Source: Vibrio hepatarius (GTDB taxonomy: Bacteria; Pseudomonadota; Gammaproteobacteria; Enterobacterales; Vibrionaceae). From it: a DNA stretch of 64,000 nt. The stretch spans positions 81,699 through 145,698 of the forward strand of contig NZ_JAHKPM010000051.1 in the NCBI RefSeq assembly GCF_018860525.1, given 5' to 3'. The notes under the pieces are model-generated. The model had not been told where the DNA came from and ran no database searches. It worked only from the letters and a program-made list of their open reading frames with translations. The position numbers and the translations under genes are program-made. This document shows positions 46,533 to 56,281 of the stretch, one piece after another (the first letter of the stretch is position 1; every line of letters begins with the position of its first letter).

Positions 46533-48043
46533 GCTATTGCCGCTCGCTTCACAATTGTCTCTGCACATAATCGAACAGTTTCAACGCAGCGTTCTAGGGT
46601 AACTGGAACACGCCAGCTTTGTTTTGGATCAAACAGGTATTCACCGACAAAGAATAGATTATTACACTTGCTAGAAGTTAATGGCTGGCGACTTTTAGCC
46701 CTTGGCTGAGTGAGAGCATGTTGAAAAACCCAGTGTTTAGGCTCACCATTTTCATTACGTAATACGTCACCTTTAAACCAACTTGAATACTTAGTATTTA
46801 GCTCTTCAGGATCCACTAATTCTGCCCCTGGACCAGGATGAAAACTTTCGTAATAGACGCTGTTGAGGAGTTTTGTGTTGCCAAATATTTGAATCAGGAG
46901 TTCATCCCTTATTTGAGATTTGTTGCAATCTATTAAAGGGAGCTGGTTTTGGTTTCCTCCAGTACAACTAAGATTCGTCGCGGTAATAGATAAGCAAATA
47001 CGTTCACTATGAGCGGCCTGTCGTCTTGTAACGCTGTAACTCAACCCCCAAACCGAGTCGATAACAATCCCTACCGTTTTGTTGTCTAATTCTTCTGGCA
47101 TGGCAGAGAAGTGGAATTGAAAACCGTGACTAAAAATATAGTCATAATCAAGATCTGTACAGTGCTCACCAAGCAAATTATGTGTGACGTGAGCCGGGAG
47201 AGCTGATACAAACAAATCGGCTTCAATACTTTGTCCACAGGTTAGGTGTACTTTGTCGATAAGCGAGTTAGTAGTATTTAGGTTTAGATAATCCACTTCA
47301 CAGTTGAAATGAAAGCTGACACCTTGAGATTCAAGATATTTGATCAGGGGCGTAATGATAGCGTCACTAATGGGTTCTCGAATACCAAGGCTATAAGCAC
47401 CCGGTGCATCTGGGTGTAGTTCTCCAGTTTTATTGTTGAGAAGATCCAATACTGAAAGAGCTGGAGTATTGTCAGTTGCTCCGATCCACCCAAGTAGTAC
47501 TGGCTTTAAAAATGCACCTAATTGAGTTCTAAATTGGTATTCAAAGTATTCACTAACAGGTGTATCCAAGAGCTTAGAGTGGTTTTCTTCACTTGTTAGC
47601 CTTTTTTTAAACCATAAGATATCTTTGAGTGGCACGTCAGCATAGAACATTGCGTAAGCTGATTTTGCATCATCAAGTAATTTCTCTATTACATTAAAAT
47701 AAGCTCTTTGAAACTGCATCGTCTTTACAGGCTTTCCCCAGTGAAACTGAACTTTCTCTTGTGGGTATAGCGAATCAAAACAGCTTCCCTTGGAAGACGG
47801 AATTTCCTTTAAAAAGTCGATAAGATTTTTATTTTTGGCAAAAAACTGACGATGTGTGAGCTCGTGTACGATCCCGTCTTTTTCTGTACCAATGCATTTC
47901 CCGCCTGCGTAGGACTCCTTGTCGTATATTGCTACTTCAAAACCATGTTTAAGGCATTCGTGAGCCATGGCTAGCCCTGAGAATCCAGCACCTAGAATAG
48001 CGATGCGCTGCTTACTTGACTGTCGAGAATGAGAGTTTGGCAT
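46529..48043 (-). CDS. FAD-dependent oxidoreductase (amine oxidase / desaturase-like)
   Basis: The 504-residue flavoprotein has the Rossmann motif RIAILGAGFSGLAMAHECLK (about 12-31), then DKESYAGGKC, the layout of the amine oxidase/phytoene desaturase/HpnE superfamily, and the C-terminal FAD motif NNLFFVGEYLFDPKQS with SWRVPVTLERCVE. No signal peptide. It is co-transcribed with the overlapping membrane-protein gene and divergent from an NRPS gene, so a tailoring oxidation in a small biosynthetic pathway is a fair inference. Substrate unknown. Confidence 0.82.
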   Translation of the reverse strand: MPNSHSRQSSKQRIAILGAGFSGLAMAHECLKHGFEVAIYDKESYAGGKCIGTEKDGIVHELTHRQFFAKNKNLIDFLKEIPSSKGSCFDSLYPQEKVQFHWGKPVKTMQFQRAYFNVIEKLLDDAKSAYAMFYADVPLKDILWFKKRLTSEENHSKLLDTPVSEYFEYQFRTQLGAFLKPVLLGWIGATDNTPALSVLDLLNNKTGELHPDAPGAYSLGIREPISDAIITPLIKYLESQGVSFHFNCEVDYLNLNTTNSLIDKVHLTCGQSIEADLFVSALPAHVTHNLLGEHCTDLDYDYIFSHGFQFHFSAMPEELDNKTVGIVIDSVWGLSYSVTRRQAAHSERICLSITATNLSCTGGNQNQLPLIDCNKSQIRDELLIQIFGNTKLLNSVYYESFHPGPGAELVDPEELNTKYSSWFKGDVLRNENGEPKHWVFQHALTQPRAKSRQPLTSSKCNNLFFVGEYLFDPKQSWRVPVTLERCVETVRLCAETIVKRAAIA

Positions 48044-48549
48044 ATAGTTTTCTTCTTTCTAATAACTCGAAATTTTGCTGATTTAACTAACAAGTACAGA
48101 GTTAATGGGGCTTGTGATGGCGCTCTACTAGATACTTTTATAAGAGCTGTTTTATTTAAATAACTGAAATGAATGGAACAATTTATTTGTTGTTGTGATG
48201 CGTGGTTGTATTGATAATACATATGCATTCGAGCGATATTCAACTGCGATTGTGTTTCATTCTGTTTCATATTGTTGTGATATGTGTATGTTTTTATATT
48301 TGGGTGTGACTGAAGAAACGATTTTAAATGGGTATTCAGTGAGACATGTGGTAAGAAAGCGGCGAGTAAGTTACTCATCATTTCCGATTGATAAGCGGTC
48401 AATTCGAGGTTGTGGGTTCAATAAGTCCTAACTTTTTCTATCCAGGTTTTAGCCACCAGCCATTACCGTAAGATCACAAGTTTCAAAAGTAAGCACTCTA
48501 AAAGGCTGTGGTGGTAGCTGACATACAAGCACAAAAATGAGGAATAAAA
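48044..48549. promoter_or_regulatory. Divergent promoter region of NRPS-type locus
   Basis: 506 bases between the divergent FAD-oxidoreductase and NRPS genes. Small ORFs here lack ribosome-binding sites and resemble no family. It should hold both promoters. TGTTTCAT is repeated at about 48255 and 48265. A T-loop-like string near 48410 does not fold as a tRNA. Confidence 0.4.
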
Positions 48550-51171
48550 ATGCCTATAAAACGTACTCAAAAATCATCATCGCACTGGAAAGAAATTGAT
48601 TCTTGGGGTGGTGTAAATGATTTATCAGTAATGTTAAGTTCCCCTATAAACCTTAATGAAATTAAGAAGGTTGAAAATAAGCTTACGCAACATCTTGAGA
48701 TTAAGGGTGAAGAATACCAACGTTTGAAAGATAGCTGCCAATCTTTGGGTGTGACAGTCAATACAGTATTGCAGTTTGCATGGCACAAACTTATTAATAT
48801 TTATACAGGTGATGAGTGTACCATTGTAGGTACAACTGCATCTGGTACAGATATTCTTATGCCAGATTCTGAATTAAGCGCCAGTCCGTTTGTAAAAACA
48901 TTACCTCTACTTATAGACTGGCCATCAACTGCGACTGTGGTTGATATGGTTCAGCTGATGCAGGCCCAAATTAACCTTTTCGATAGCTATAGTGAAGTGC
49001 CTGTATTTGGCCTAGATTCTAACGAAGAAAAGCTTTTTCATAGCTTAATAATTTTTCAGGATCACGCGATGTTAGATGTAGATACATCTAAGGAGAAGGA
49101 CAATTTTGCCAAGTGGTTATCTTTGCGAAAAATTACAGGAAAACTTGATGTACCTCTGGTCATCGTGGCAAATGAAAATGGGTATAGACTAACGATTGAA
49201 TTTGATTATGATGTTGATTGGCTAAGCAAGAAAGATTCAAAGCGTCTAATTAAGCAGCTTCATAAATTGTTGCTGGCAGTATATGTATCTCCTTATGAAT
49301 TACATAGTCAATTACTAGTGCTTGATGAGGCTGAGTGCGTAACAGTATTAAAAACATTTAACGACACGAAAACGACTTATCCTCATGAGAAGATGATTTA
49401 TGAAGTGTTTGAAGATCAGGTACTAAAGACGCCAAATAAAATTGCTTTGTCGATGGATGGAGAGGCGCTGACGTATGATGAATTAAACCAACGAGCCAAC
49501 CAGATTGCAAGACGTATCGAAGCATTACACCAAACTATATATGGTGTAATACCAGTAGATAAATTTGTAGCTTTGTTCTTTGATCGTAGTATTGAAATGA
49601 TTGTGAGCATTTTAGCTGTGCTCAAAGCTGGATCTGCGTATGTCCCCATCTCCCCCGATTTTCCTAGTGAAAGGGTGGATTTTATTATTCAAGATACCCA
49701 AGCTCCACTAATTTTGACACACAGACCTAAGCTATTGCAGATTCGTGGAATAATTAAGCATCACAACCTTAGTACTAACGTATTGTGCTCTGATGATATG
49801 GCTAAAAATAAAGGTTATTCAGGGAATAATCGTAGCCTTAATCGCTGTTCTACTGATCTTGCTTATGTCATTTATACTTCTGGTACCACAGGGAAACCAA
49901 AAGGTGTTTTAATTGAACATCATAGCGTAGTGAATTTAATTCAAGGTTTAATGCAGACTTATCCAGTTAATGATTTGGATGTCACCTTAATGGTGCCAAA
50001 TTATATCTTTGATGCATCAGTTGAAGAGTTATTTGTGACGTTGTTTAGTGGTGCCAAATTAGTGTTACCCCATGAAGAAGACATTTTGTCGCCAAGTCGT
50101 CTTCAAGTTTTAATTGATGAGAACCAAGTAACACGCTTTGAGGCAACACCAACTTGGTTAGGAAGTATGGTTAATTTAATCAATTGGCCAAAGATGGTTG
50201 TTATTGCTGGTGGAGAAGCATTACCCAAAGGACTGATTCATCCAAATTGGCGTTTAATAAATACCTATGGGCCAACGGAAGCGACGGTTACCAGCCATTA
50301 TTTTGTGAGTGATGATGAGACAGTCAGTGACATTATTCCAATAGGTAAAGCTCTACATAACTATCAGTCATTTGTGCTTAATAACGCACAACAATTACTC
50401 CCTATTGGAGCAGTAGGGGAGCTTTATATCGGCGGCGTTGGCATTGGTAGGGGGTACTTGAATCGTCCTCAATTAACCCAAGAACGCTTTATTAAAAACC
50501 CATTTGCAAACCCAGCAGATAAAGCTGAAGGTTTCGACCGTTTATATAAAACAGGGGATCTGGTGCGTTGGTTACCTGATGGCAATATAGAGTACCTTGG
50601 GCGAGAGGATAAACAGGTGAAAATCAGAGGTTATCGAATTGAGTTAGGTGAGATAACTAGTGTACTGAATACACTTGCATGTGTTCAACAATCGGCTGTT
50701 ATAGATGTACATGATGCGGTAGGGCAAGCCTTAGTTGGTTATGTAGTGCCTAAAAATGAAAAGTGTAATACTGAACTACTGCATACTGAACTTAGTAAGC
50801 TGCTTCCAGGTTATATGGTGCCATCGACTTTTGTAATACTTGAGCGCATTCCATTTACTTTGAGTGGCAAACTAGATCAAAGAGCACTTCCTAAACCCGA
50901 GCGGGAAAAACGTGTTGATATAGTACTCCCAGAAAATAAGCATGAGTTACAGCTAGCTGAGATCTGGCAGAACTTACTTGGTATGAGTGAAGTAGGGGTA
51001 ACCGATAATTTCTTCCAATTAGGAGGTAACTCAATTTTAAGCGTTCGATTGATGGCAGAAATATTAAATAAAATGTATCAAGATATTGAATTGAAGTCTT
51101 TCTTATTAGCTCCAACAATTAGAGATTTAGCTAAACATATAGAAAATAATAAAGTTATTGAAAATCAATAG
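48550..51171 (+). CDS. Single-module NRPS: partial C, adenylation and carrier domains
   Basis: The 873-residue protein begins with the C-terminal lobe of a condensation domain (about 40-265; VTVNTVLQFAWHKLINIYTG) without the HHxxxDG active-site motif. The A domain (about 285-780) has LTYDELNQRANQIAR, LKAGSAYVPIS, YVIYTSGTTGKPKGVLIEHH, FDASVEELFVTLFSGA, NTYGPTEATVTS, YKTGDLVRWLPDGNIEYLGR and SGKLDQRALP. The carrier domain attaches phosphopantetheine at Ser828 in LGGNSILS. By my alignment the pocket residues read D-A-E-E-V-A-T-V-T, which I cannot assign to an amino acid. There is no thioesterase. It should load one amino acid onto its carrier for a partner in trans; FAD-oxidoreductase and membrane-protein genes lie opposite. 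Confidence 0.9.
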   Translation: MPIKRTQKSSSHWKEIDSWGGVNDLSVMLSSPINLNEIKKVENKLTQHLEIKGEEYQRLKDSCQSLGVTVNTVLQFAWHKLINIYTGDECTIVGTTASGTDILMPDSELSASPFVKTLPLLIDWPSTATVVDMVQLMQAQINLFDSYSEVPVFGLDSNEEKLFHSLIIFQDHAMLDVDTSKEKDNFAKWLSLRKITGKLDVPLVIVANENGYRLTIEFDYDVDWLSKKDSKRLIKQLHKLLLAVYVSPYELHSQLLVLDEAECVTVLKTFNDTKTTYPHEKMIYEVFEDQVLKTPNKIALSMDGEALTYDELNQRANQIARRIEALHQTIYGVIPVDKFVALFFDRSIEMIVSILAVLKAGSAYVPISPDFPSERVDFIIQDTQAPLILTHRPKLLQIRGIIKHHNLSTNVLCSDDMAKNKGYSGNNRSLNRCSTDLAYVIYTSGTTGKPKGVLIEHHSVVNLIQGLMQTYPVNDLDVTLMVPNYIFDASVEELFVTLFSGAKLVLPHEEDILSPSRLQVLIDENQVTRFEATPTWLGSMVNLINWPKMVVIAGGEALPKGLIHPNWRLINTYGPTEATVTSHYFVSDDETVSDIIPIGKALHNYQSFVLNNAQQLLPIGAVGELYIGGVGIGRGYLNRPQLTQERFIKNPFANPADKAEGFDRLYKTGDLVRWLPDGNIEYLGREDKQVKIRGYRIELGEITSVLNTLACVQQSAVIDVHDAVGQALVGYVVPKNEKCNTELLHTELSKLLPGYMVPSTFVILERIPFTLSGKLDQRALPKPEREKRVDIVLPENKHELQLAEIWQNLLGMSEVGVTDNFFQLGGNSILSVRLMAEILNKMYQDIELKSFLLAPTIRDLAKHIENNKVIENQ

Positions 51172-51216
51172 GCTAAATATTTCTTGGAAGAAAATACTGT
51201 AGTCAATTAGCAAAGC

Positions 51217-51240
51217 AACGCCGCCAGTTGGGCGGCGTTT
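51217..51240. terminator. Terminator between convergent NRPS and cysteine-synthase-like genes
   Basis: AACGCCGCC and GGCGGCGTT form a perfect 9-bp GC-rich stem with a 5-base loop and a short T-run on the + strand, lying between convergent stops at 51171 and 51258. Confidence 0.8.
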
Positions 51241-51257
51241 AATTAAAAGCGGGTGGG

Positions 51258-52322
51258 TTAAATTTGACCGGTTTTTTCAAATTGGCTTAATTTTTTGAGG
51301 TAAGGCTGTAAGTCACCAACGTTTTGCTTAATCCAGTTAGTGTCAAAATAAGTATCTAGGTAACGTTCCCCGCTATCACACAGGAGAGTGACAATAGAAC
51401 CTGTTTCTCCTCGATACTTCATTTCACTGGCCAGTTGTAGAGCCCCATAAAGATTGGTTCCGGTTGAAGCGCCAACTTTTCGGCTAAGTATTTTCTCAAG
51501 CCAGTGAGCTGTCGCGACAGAAGCTGCATCTGGAATAGTGCGCATCTCGTCAATCACACCGGGAATAAAGCTAGGCTCGACACGTGGCCTTCCTATCCCC
51601 TCAATCTTGCTACCGTGATTACTAGTTATAGTAGGGTCACCATTGTCAAAAAATGAGTGGAACACTGAATTCTCAGGATCCACAACACAAAGTTTGGTGG
51701 CATGTTGCTGATAGCGAATAAAACGCCCTATGGTTGCAGAGGTGCCGCCAGTACCAGGGCTCATGACTACCCATTTAGGCACAGGATGAGTCTCTAATTG
51801 CATTTGACTGAAAATAGAATTGGCGATGTTGTTGTTTCCTCGCCAATCTGTCGCTCGCTCTGCATAGGTAAACTGATCCATGTAGTGGCCATTGAGTTCA
51901 CCTGCCAGTCGGTGTGATTCTGCGTAGATTTGATCTGAACGTTCAACTAAATGGGCTTGGCCACCATAAAATTCAATTTGTTCGATTTTCTTTTTCGCGG
52001 TGCACTTTGGCATCACGGCAATGAAGGGTAGGCCAATCAAGCGCGAGAAATACGCTTCAGAAATGGCGGTGCTTCCAGAAGAAGACTCAATGATGGTTGT
52101 TTTAGGGCCGACCCAACCATTACAAAGGGCATATAGGAAAAGCGAACGAGCTAAGCGGTGTTTAAGAGAACCAGTTGGGTGCGTGCTCTCATCTTTAAGA
52201 TAGATATCAATGCCACTTATGCTTGGTAAATCGAGCTTAATGAGGTGTGTATCTGCTGATCTTTGAAAGTCAGCCTCAATTTTTTTTATCGCGTTGTTAA
52301 TCCAATCGTGATTTTTACACAT
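51258..52322 (-). CDS. PLP-dependent cysteine synthase/desulfhydrase-family enzyme
   Basis: The 354-residue fold-type II PLP enzyme has the PLP-lysine in HPTGSLKHRLA, the substrate loop SSSGSTAISEA, the phosphate-binding GTGGTSATIGR and LLCDSGERY. It belongs to the CysK/CBS superfamily but lacks the standard CysK motif set; related stand-alone proteins include cysteine desulfhydrases. A divergent Lrp/AsnC regulator next door fits a cysteine-degradation pair, as with DecR in E. coli. It could also be a beta-substitution enzyme linked to the NRPS locus; the intervening terminator argues against one operon. Confidence 0.83.
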   Translation of the reverse strand: MCKNHDWINNAIKKIEADFQRSADTHLIKLDLPSISGIDIYLKDESTHPTGSLKHRLARSLFLYALCNGWVGPKTTIIESSSGSTAISEAYFSRLIGLPFIAVMPKCTAKKKIEQIEFYGGQAHLVERSDQIYAESHRLAGELNGHYMDQFTYAERATDWRGNNNIANSIFSQMQLETHPVPKWVVMSPGTGGTSATIGRFIRYQQHATKLCVVDPENSVFHSFFDNGDPTITSNHGSKIEGIGRPRVEPSFIPGVIDEMRTIPDAASVATAHWLEKILSRKVGASTGTNLYGALQLASEMKYRGETGSIVTLLCDSGERYLDTYFDTNWIKQNVGDLQPYLKKLSQFEKTGQI

Positions 52323-52441
52323 GCTACACCATCCTTGGCCTCTGAAAGCTAATATTTTACCTACAAAATAAGAGAAAAGCTTTGCTTATCTTCTGCACAT
52401 CTGCTTTATTTGGAGAAAATTTTTTCACTAGGTTTAATTGT

Positions 52442-52909
52442 GTGAGTATAGAACTGGATAAAGTTGATAGAAAGATCCTAGCTTTGTTGCAACAAGATAG
52501 TACTTTATCGCTTAATGACTTAGCAGAGGCGGTCAATTTGACCACCACACCTTGTTGGAAGCGACTAAAAAAGTTAGAAGAATCTGGAGTTATAGAAAAA
52601 CGTGTAGCGCTGCTAAACCCAGATAAACTCAATTTATCTTTTACTGCTTTCGTATTAGTCAAGACCAGCGATCACTCTCACGAATGGTATAAGCACTTCG
52701 TGAGTACTGCGGGTGAATTCCCCGAGGTAATGGAGTTTTATCGTATGGCTGGTGAGTATGATTACATGATGAAGGTGCAGGTTAAAGATATGCAGTGCTT
52801 TGATAACTTTTATAAAAAACTGGTCAACAGTGTTGCTGGAATATCTAACGTCACATCAACGTTTGCGATGGAACCCCTAAAATACACCACAGCGTTACCT
52901 ATTGGTTAA
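52442..52909 (+). CDS. Lrp/AsnC-family transcriptional regulator
   Basis: About 155 residues: Lrp-type HTH (about 3-60; [38 protein letters not shown]) and a RAM/ACT-like effector domain (about 67-150; [19 protein letters not shown]). The frame is open from about 52382, but GTG 52442 gives the normal length and N-terminus. It is divergent from the cysteine-synthase-like gene, which it probably controls in response to an amino acid, perhaps cysteine. Confidence 0.9.
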   Translation: MSIELDKVDRKILALLQQDSTLSLNDLAEAVNLTTTPCWKRLKKLEESGVIEKRVALLNPDKLNLSFTAFVLVKTSDHSHEWYKHFVSTAGEFPEVMEFYRMAGEYDYMMKVQVKDMQCFDNFYKKLVNSVAGISNVTSTFAMEPLKYTTALPIG

Positions 52910-52916
52910 ACGGCAA

Positions 52917-53774
52917 CTATTTAAATCGCATCACGCCTTCTTGTACCGCTGATGCAACTAAATCGCCTTGACGATTGTAGATTTCCCCGCGTACTAATCC
53001 ACGAGTGTTGCTGGCTGTAGGACTTTCTATGACATAAAGTAACCACTCGTCCATTTTGAATGGACGATGAAACCAAATAGAGTGGTCGATGGTGGCAACT
53101 TGAAACTTTGGGGTCATGAGAGAGACTTGGTGCGGGTGTAATGCGGTTACCAGAAAGCCCCAGTCAGACGCATAGCCGAGTAAATATTGGTGAATCAACT
53201 GGTTATCTGGCACTGTTCCATTTGCCTTAATCCACAAGTATTGTTTAGGATCTTCTTTATGTGGCTTGAGAGGGTTGACCACTTTAACTGGTCGAGTCTC
53301 TATGGGTTTTTCACTGCAAAATGCCGCCTTAAGCTTGTTGGGTAACTGGTCAGCGATACTTTTTGCAAGTTCAGGCTCTGACAGGTAATTCTCAGGTCCT
53401 GCTACATCTGGCATGGTGTTTTGATGTTCAAAGCCGGGCGCTTCGCCATGATATGAAGCGGTAAGGTAAAAAATCGGTCGACCTGATTGGAGCGCTTTGA
53501 CTCGGCGAGTACTAAAGCTGCGTCCATCTCGCAGAGTTTCTACATCATAAATAATGGGTTTTTCTGGATCGCCAGGGTAGAGAAAATAGCTGTGAAATGA
53601 GTGGACTGTCCTGTCATCATCGACTGTATATCGTGCAGCCGAGAGCGCTTGACCAATCACTTGTCCGCCATACACTTGAGGTAAGCCGAGATTTTCACTT
53701 TGACCCCGAAAAAGGCCTTCTTCTAGCTTTTCTAGTTTCAATAACTCAAGTAGTTCGCCTAAAGCTTGACTCAT
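52917..53774 (-). CDS. tesB: TesB, acyl-CoA thioesterase II
   Basis: The 285-residue double-hotdog thioesterase hydrolyses acyl-CoA to fatty acid and Co[53 protein letters not shown] and [12 protein letters not shown] are almost identical to E. coli TesB, including the Asp of TIDHS. ATG 53774 ([18 protein letters not shown]) aligns with the E. coli start and has AGGG upstream; the frame continues to 53798. The neighbourhood tesB-atl-ffs is also conserved in E. coli. Confidence 0.96.
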   Translation of the reverse strand: MSQALGELLELLKLEKLEEGLFRGQSENLGLPQVYGGQVIGQALSAARYTVDDDRTVHSFHSYFLYPGDPEKPIIYDVETLRDGRSFSTRRVKALQSGRPIFYLTASYHGEAPGFEHQNTMPDVAGPENYLSEPELAKSIADQLPNKLKAAFCSEKPIETRPVKVVNPLKPHKEDPKQYLWIKANGTVPDNQLIHQYLLGYASDWGFLVTALHPHQVSLMTPKFQVATIDHSIWFHRPFKMDEWLLYVIESPTASNTRGLVRGEIYNRQGDLVASAVQEGVMRFK

Positions 53775-53975
53775 TTCACACCCTAACATTTTGGTCAATA
53801 TAGGATCATTTTAAGCATAAACTGATAACTTAAACAGCTAATTAAGATGAAAATGATGTAAATATTTTTTTCACATTAGGTGGTTATTTATCCCACTTTA
53901 GGTTTATTTAGCACGGTTGCTTTATTAGGAACAATTAATATGACTAAGATTTGTTTTGGATGATTAGGGTGCTGT

Positions 53976-54278
53976 TTAAGGTTGCCATCGGTATTTCTTT
54001 AAAGAAACTCTCCCATCTAAAGTGACGTCAATATTTTCAGTAATCAATAACTCTCTTTGGCGAACTAAATCTTCTCCTTTAAGCGATATTTTACCCTGGC
54101 TATTGATGACTCTAAACCAGGGTAAAGTCGAGCCTTGGGGTAAGTTTCCTAATGCTTTTCCTACATGGCGAGCGTACCCAGGATATCCTGCCAATTTGGC
54201 AATCTCACCATAAGTAGTTACTTTTCCACATGGAATTTGGTGAATTACCGCAAAGATTTGTATCAAAAACTGGTCCAT
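53976..54278 (-). CDS. atl: Alkyltransferase-like protein (Atl/YbaZ), MGMT family
   Basis: The 100-residue protein has the O6-alkylguanine transferase DNA-binding fold: IPCGKVTTYGEIAKLAGYPG with YARHVGKALGNLP. Where MGMT has the reactive PCHRV, this protein has LPWFRV, Trp for Cys, so it cannot transfer alkyl groups and instead should bind lesions and hand them to nucleotide excision repair, as Atl1 and YbaZ do. The His of PWHR is also changed, to Phe. Confidence 0.9.
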   Translation of the reverse strand: MDQFLIQIFAVIHQIPCGKVTTYGEIAKLAGYPGYARHVGKALGNLPQGSTLPWFRVINSQGKISLKGEDLVRQRELLITENIDVTLDGRVSLKKYRWQP

Positions 54279-54328
54279 ACTGATTTTGTCCTAGTTCGAT
54301 TGTTCCAAGGAATGGATAAGGAGAGGGC

Positions 54329-55069
54329 ATGGTATTTTCTACTTTTCAGTTTTTGATCACAAGTCTATTAGCAGTAGTATGCGTATTGACGATTAGCTTA
54401 ACTAAAGAAGAAGTCACATTGTTAGCGTTGCTAATCCCTGTTTTATGGGTCTTTCCGCAACGAGTCATTGGTGGCATCGTATTGATAGCCGCTGTCACGG
54501 CCTATGGTATGACCTTACCCCAACAACCCATTTCTCTTTCACTCAGTCATTGGATTTTATTTCCATTGCTTATGGTTGTATTTTCCAAACGAAGTAGCTT
54601 TGGTGTGTTGGTGACTGTATCTCTGGTTGTGGTAACGCTCCAAGTCGGCGTTATGGTTACCCAAGCTGGAGGGAAGTTGGCAGGAGAGCCGATGGTGACG
54701 TTAGTACAAGCACTGTCGGTAATCGTTATCTGGTGGGCAGTACAAGGCTGGCCTTCGAGTGATAAATATTGCTGGTGGGCATTAGTCTTGATAGTACCTT
54801 TGTGGTTCGTAGGTTCAAGCGACTCAGTTGTGGTTGCTTTGTGTTTGACTGGCATTATTGGCTGTGTACAAAGCATGGCAAAGTTAAAGACGTTTAACTG
54901 GGGTAAACTTTTGTGCTGGACTCTACCCACTGTGGGTTTCGCTACATTGGTTGTCACGCCTTGGTTCGATGTTCCCAATCCTGTATTTGTGGTTTGGTTT
55001 TGTCTGCTTGGCGCCGCTTGGATGACAGATTACGTACTACGTAGTTTTGATGAGGAAACCGAGCTGTGA
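54329..55069 (+). CDS. Polytopic membrane protein, unknown function
   Basis: The 246-residue protein has about seven hydrophobic helices with short loops and a charged tail (RSFDEETEL). A GGAG site lies about seven bases before ATG 54329. No family motif was recognised; it seems to be a conserved Vibrio membrane protein. Between atl (divergent) and ffs. Confidence 0.72.
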   Translation: MVFSTFQFLITSLLAVVCVLTISLTKEEVTLLALLIPVLWVFPQRVIGGIVLIAAVTAYGMTLPQQPISLSLSHWILFPLLMVVFSKRSSFGVLVTVSLVVVTLQVGVMVTQAGGKLAGEPMVTLVQALSVIVIWWAVQGWPSSDKYCWWALVLIVPLWFVGSSDSVVVALCLTGIIGCVQSMAKLKTFNWGKLLCWTLPTVGFATLVVTPWFDVPNPVFVVWFCLLGAAWMTDYVLRSFDEETEL

Positions 55070-55272
55070 ATCTTCCCCTATAAACACGGTGTTCGCTGGG
55101 TAAGATTTTGGTGTGCAATAAATGGCGAAAATACCTTCTTATTTAGAGGAATTGATTAACTCCTAAGCACTTAATAGGAAATGCACCGTATTTTGTTTTT
55201 TTTGCTTGAATTGACCAAGGTGATGACACATAATCTCCCTACACTTTAGCAATGCTAAGGTGACGAATCTAT

Positions 55273-55379
55273 GGAGGCTCTGGTCCTCTCGCAACAATAG
55301 CTCGTGAACTCGGTCAGATCCGGAAGGAAGCAGCCGCAGCGAGTGACTTGTGTGCCGAGATGTGGCTGGGGTCTCCGCC
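55273..55379 (+). ncRNA. ffs: 4.5S RNA of the signal recognition particle
   Basis: The conserved apical domain is present: GGTCAGATCCGGAAGGAAGC with AGCC, containing the GGAA tetraloop, followed by GTGTGCCGAGATGTGGCTGG. The outer stem pairs GGAGGC (55273-55278) with GTCTCC (55371-55376). Length is close to the 114 nt of E. coli. With Ffh it targets nascent membrane proteins. The exact ends are estimated from the closing stem. A TTGACC / TAATCT pair at 55211-55236 has only 14 bases of spacing, so the promoter is uncertain. Position next to atl matches E. coli. Confidence 0.93.
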
Positions 55380-55417
55380 ACTTCTGGCATAATATATTTA
55401 CTCCTTTACTCCCACAG

Positions 55418-56281
55418 TTATCCTTCGCAGCTAGTATTAAGGCTTTTCTCTGCCATTATCTCTTTAATCTTCTTATACGACTTCTTTTTGGAGTTATAGA
55501 TTATCACATGTTCACCATACTCTTTATCTATGCTCGCGACTAACTTACGCCACTCGGATAAGTATGTCATTGTAGAGTATATTAATATTCCAAGTACAAA
55601 CAGAAGTGGTATTCCAACGCTAAAAAATAGTACCGCATGTACACTCATGTCAGGGGCAAGTACATCTGACCGCTTAAGCATCTCCGCAATCCCCATTCCA
55701 ATGCCAGCACCGCCAGTGCCGATAAGCACAGCTAAAATAGAGATAATATTTCGAAACTTTATTAATGGTGCTCTAAGAAAAGGCATTCTTTTTAGCGTTA
55801 AAATTCCGAAAAGATCAATCTTTCTTATCTCTATTTCGTTGTTTCTAATTTTGACGTATTTGCTGTTATTAAATAATATGGCTTTGTCACTAAAAAACAA
55901 TCCAGCTAATATCCCCAATAGTAATGATAATATCAGCAATATAAACATATAAAAGATGGGGTCAAAGACTTTTTTTGAATGAACTATTACTGAGCTTAGC
56001 ATGAACATTGTCAGGCCGATGATAAAGTAACCCATTAATATTGCTCGTGAAGAAACTCTTCTTCTTAGAAACTCTATCCCAAAACGAGTGTAAAGAAAAC
56101 TTTGAAAAAATATCACACTCAAAAATGCTAACCAGCAGAAAACAGTAGCATAATATTGCGAATCGAAAAAAGCATATGCGATTTGAAATAACGCCATTAT
56201 TACGGAAGTAATTATCAAATCTGACCTTATACATTCAGCCTTATAATCATCATCTGAATAAATTTCCACTTTAACCTTCAC
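55418..56281 (-). CDS. Membrane protein, putative T6SS immunity paralogue 1
   Basis: The 287-residue protein has four or more membrane helices and the shared core of three tandem paralogues: KIRNNEIEIRK, LTLKRMPFLRAPL, GTGGAGIGMGIAEMLKRSD, then a helix pair, WRKLVASIDKEYG and a tail similar to SYKKIKEIMAE. Start GTG 56281 overlaps the end of the middle paralogue by 11 bases and has an AAGGG site. It is the most diverged of the three and the last in the operon downstream of the effector. Immunity function is inferred from position, membrane topology and duplication. Confidence 0.68.
   Translation of the reverse strand: MKVKVEIYSDDDYKAECIRSDLIITSVIMALFQIAYAFFDSQYYATVFCWLAFLSVIFFQSFLYTRFGIEFLRRRVSSRAILMGYFIIGLTMFMLSSVIVHSKKVFDPIFYMFILLILSLLLGILAGLFFSDKAILFNNSKYVKIRNNEIEIRKIDLFGILTLKRMPFLRAPLIKFRNIISILAVLIGTGGAGIGMGIAEMLKRSDVLAPDMSVHAVLFFSVGIPLLFVLGILIYSTMTYLSEWRKLVASIDKEYGEHVIIYNSKKKSYKKIKEIMAEKSLNTSCEG

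Noticed and set aside
48195..48431. 78-residue ORF in the NRPS/FAD-oxidoreductase intergenic region
   Set aside because: No ribosome-binding site, biased Cys/Arg composition and no family resemblance; likely non-coding.
48400..48445. tRNA-like T-loop string before the NRPS gene
   Set aside because: No acceptor or anticodon stem can be folded around it.
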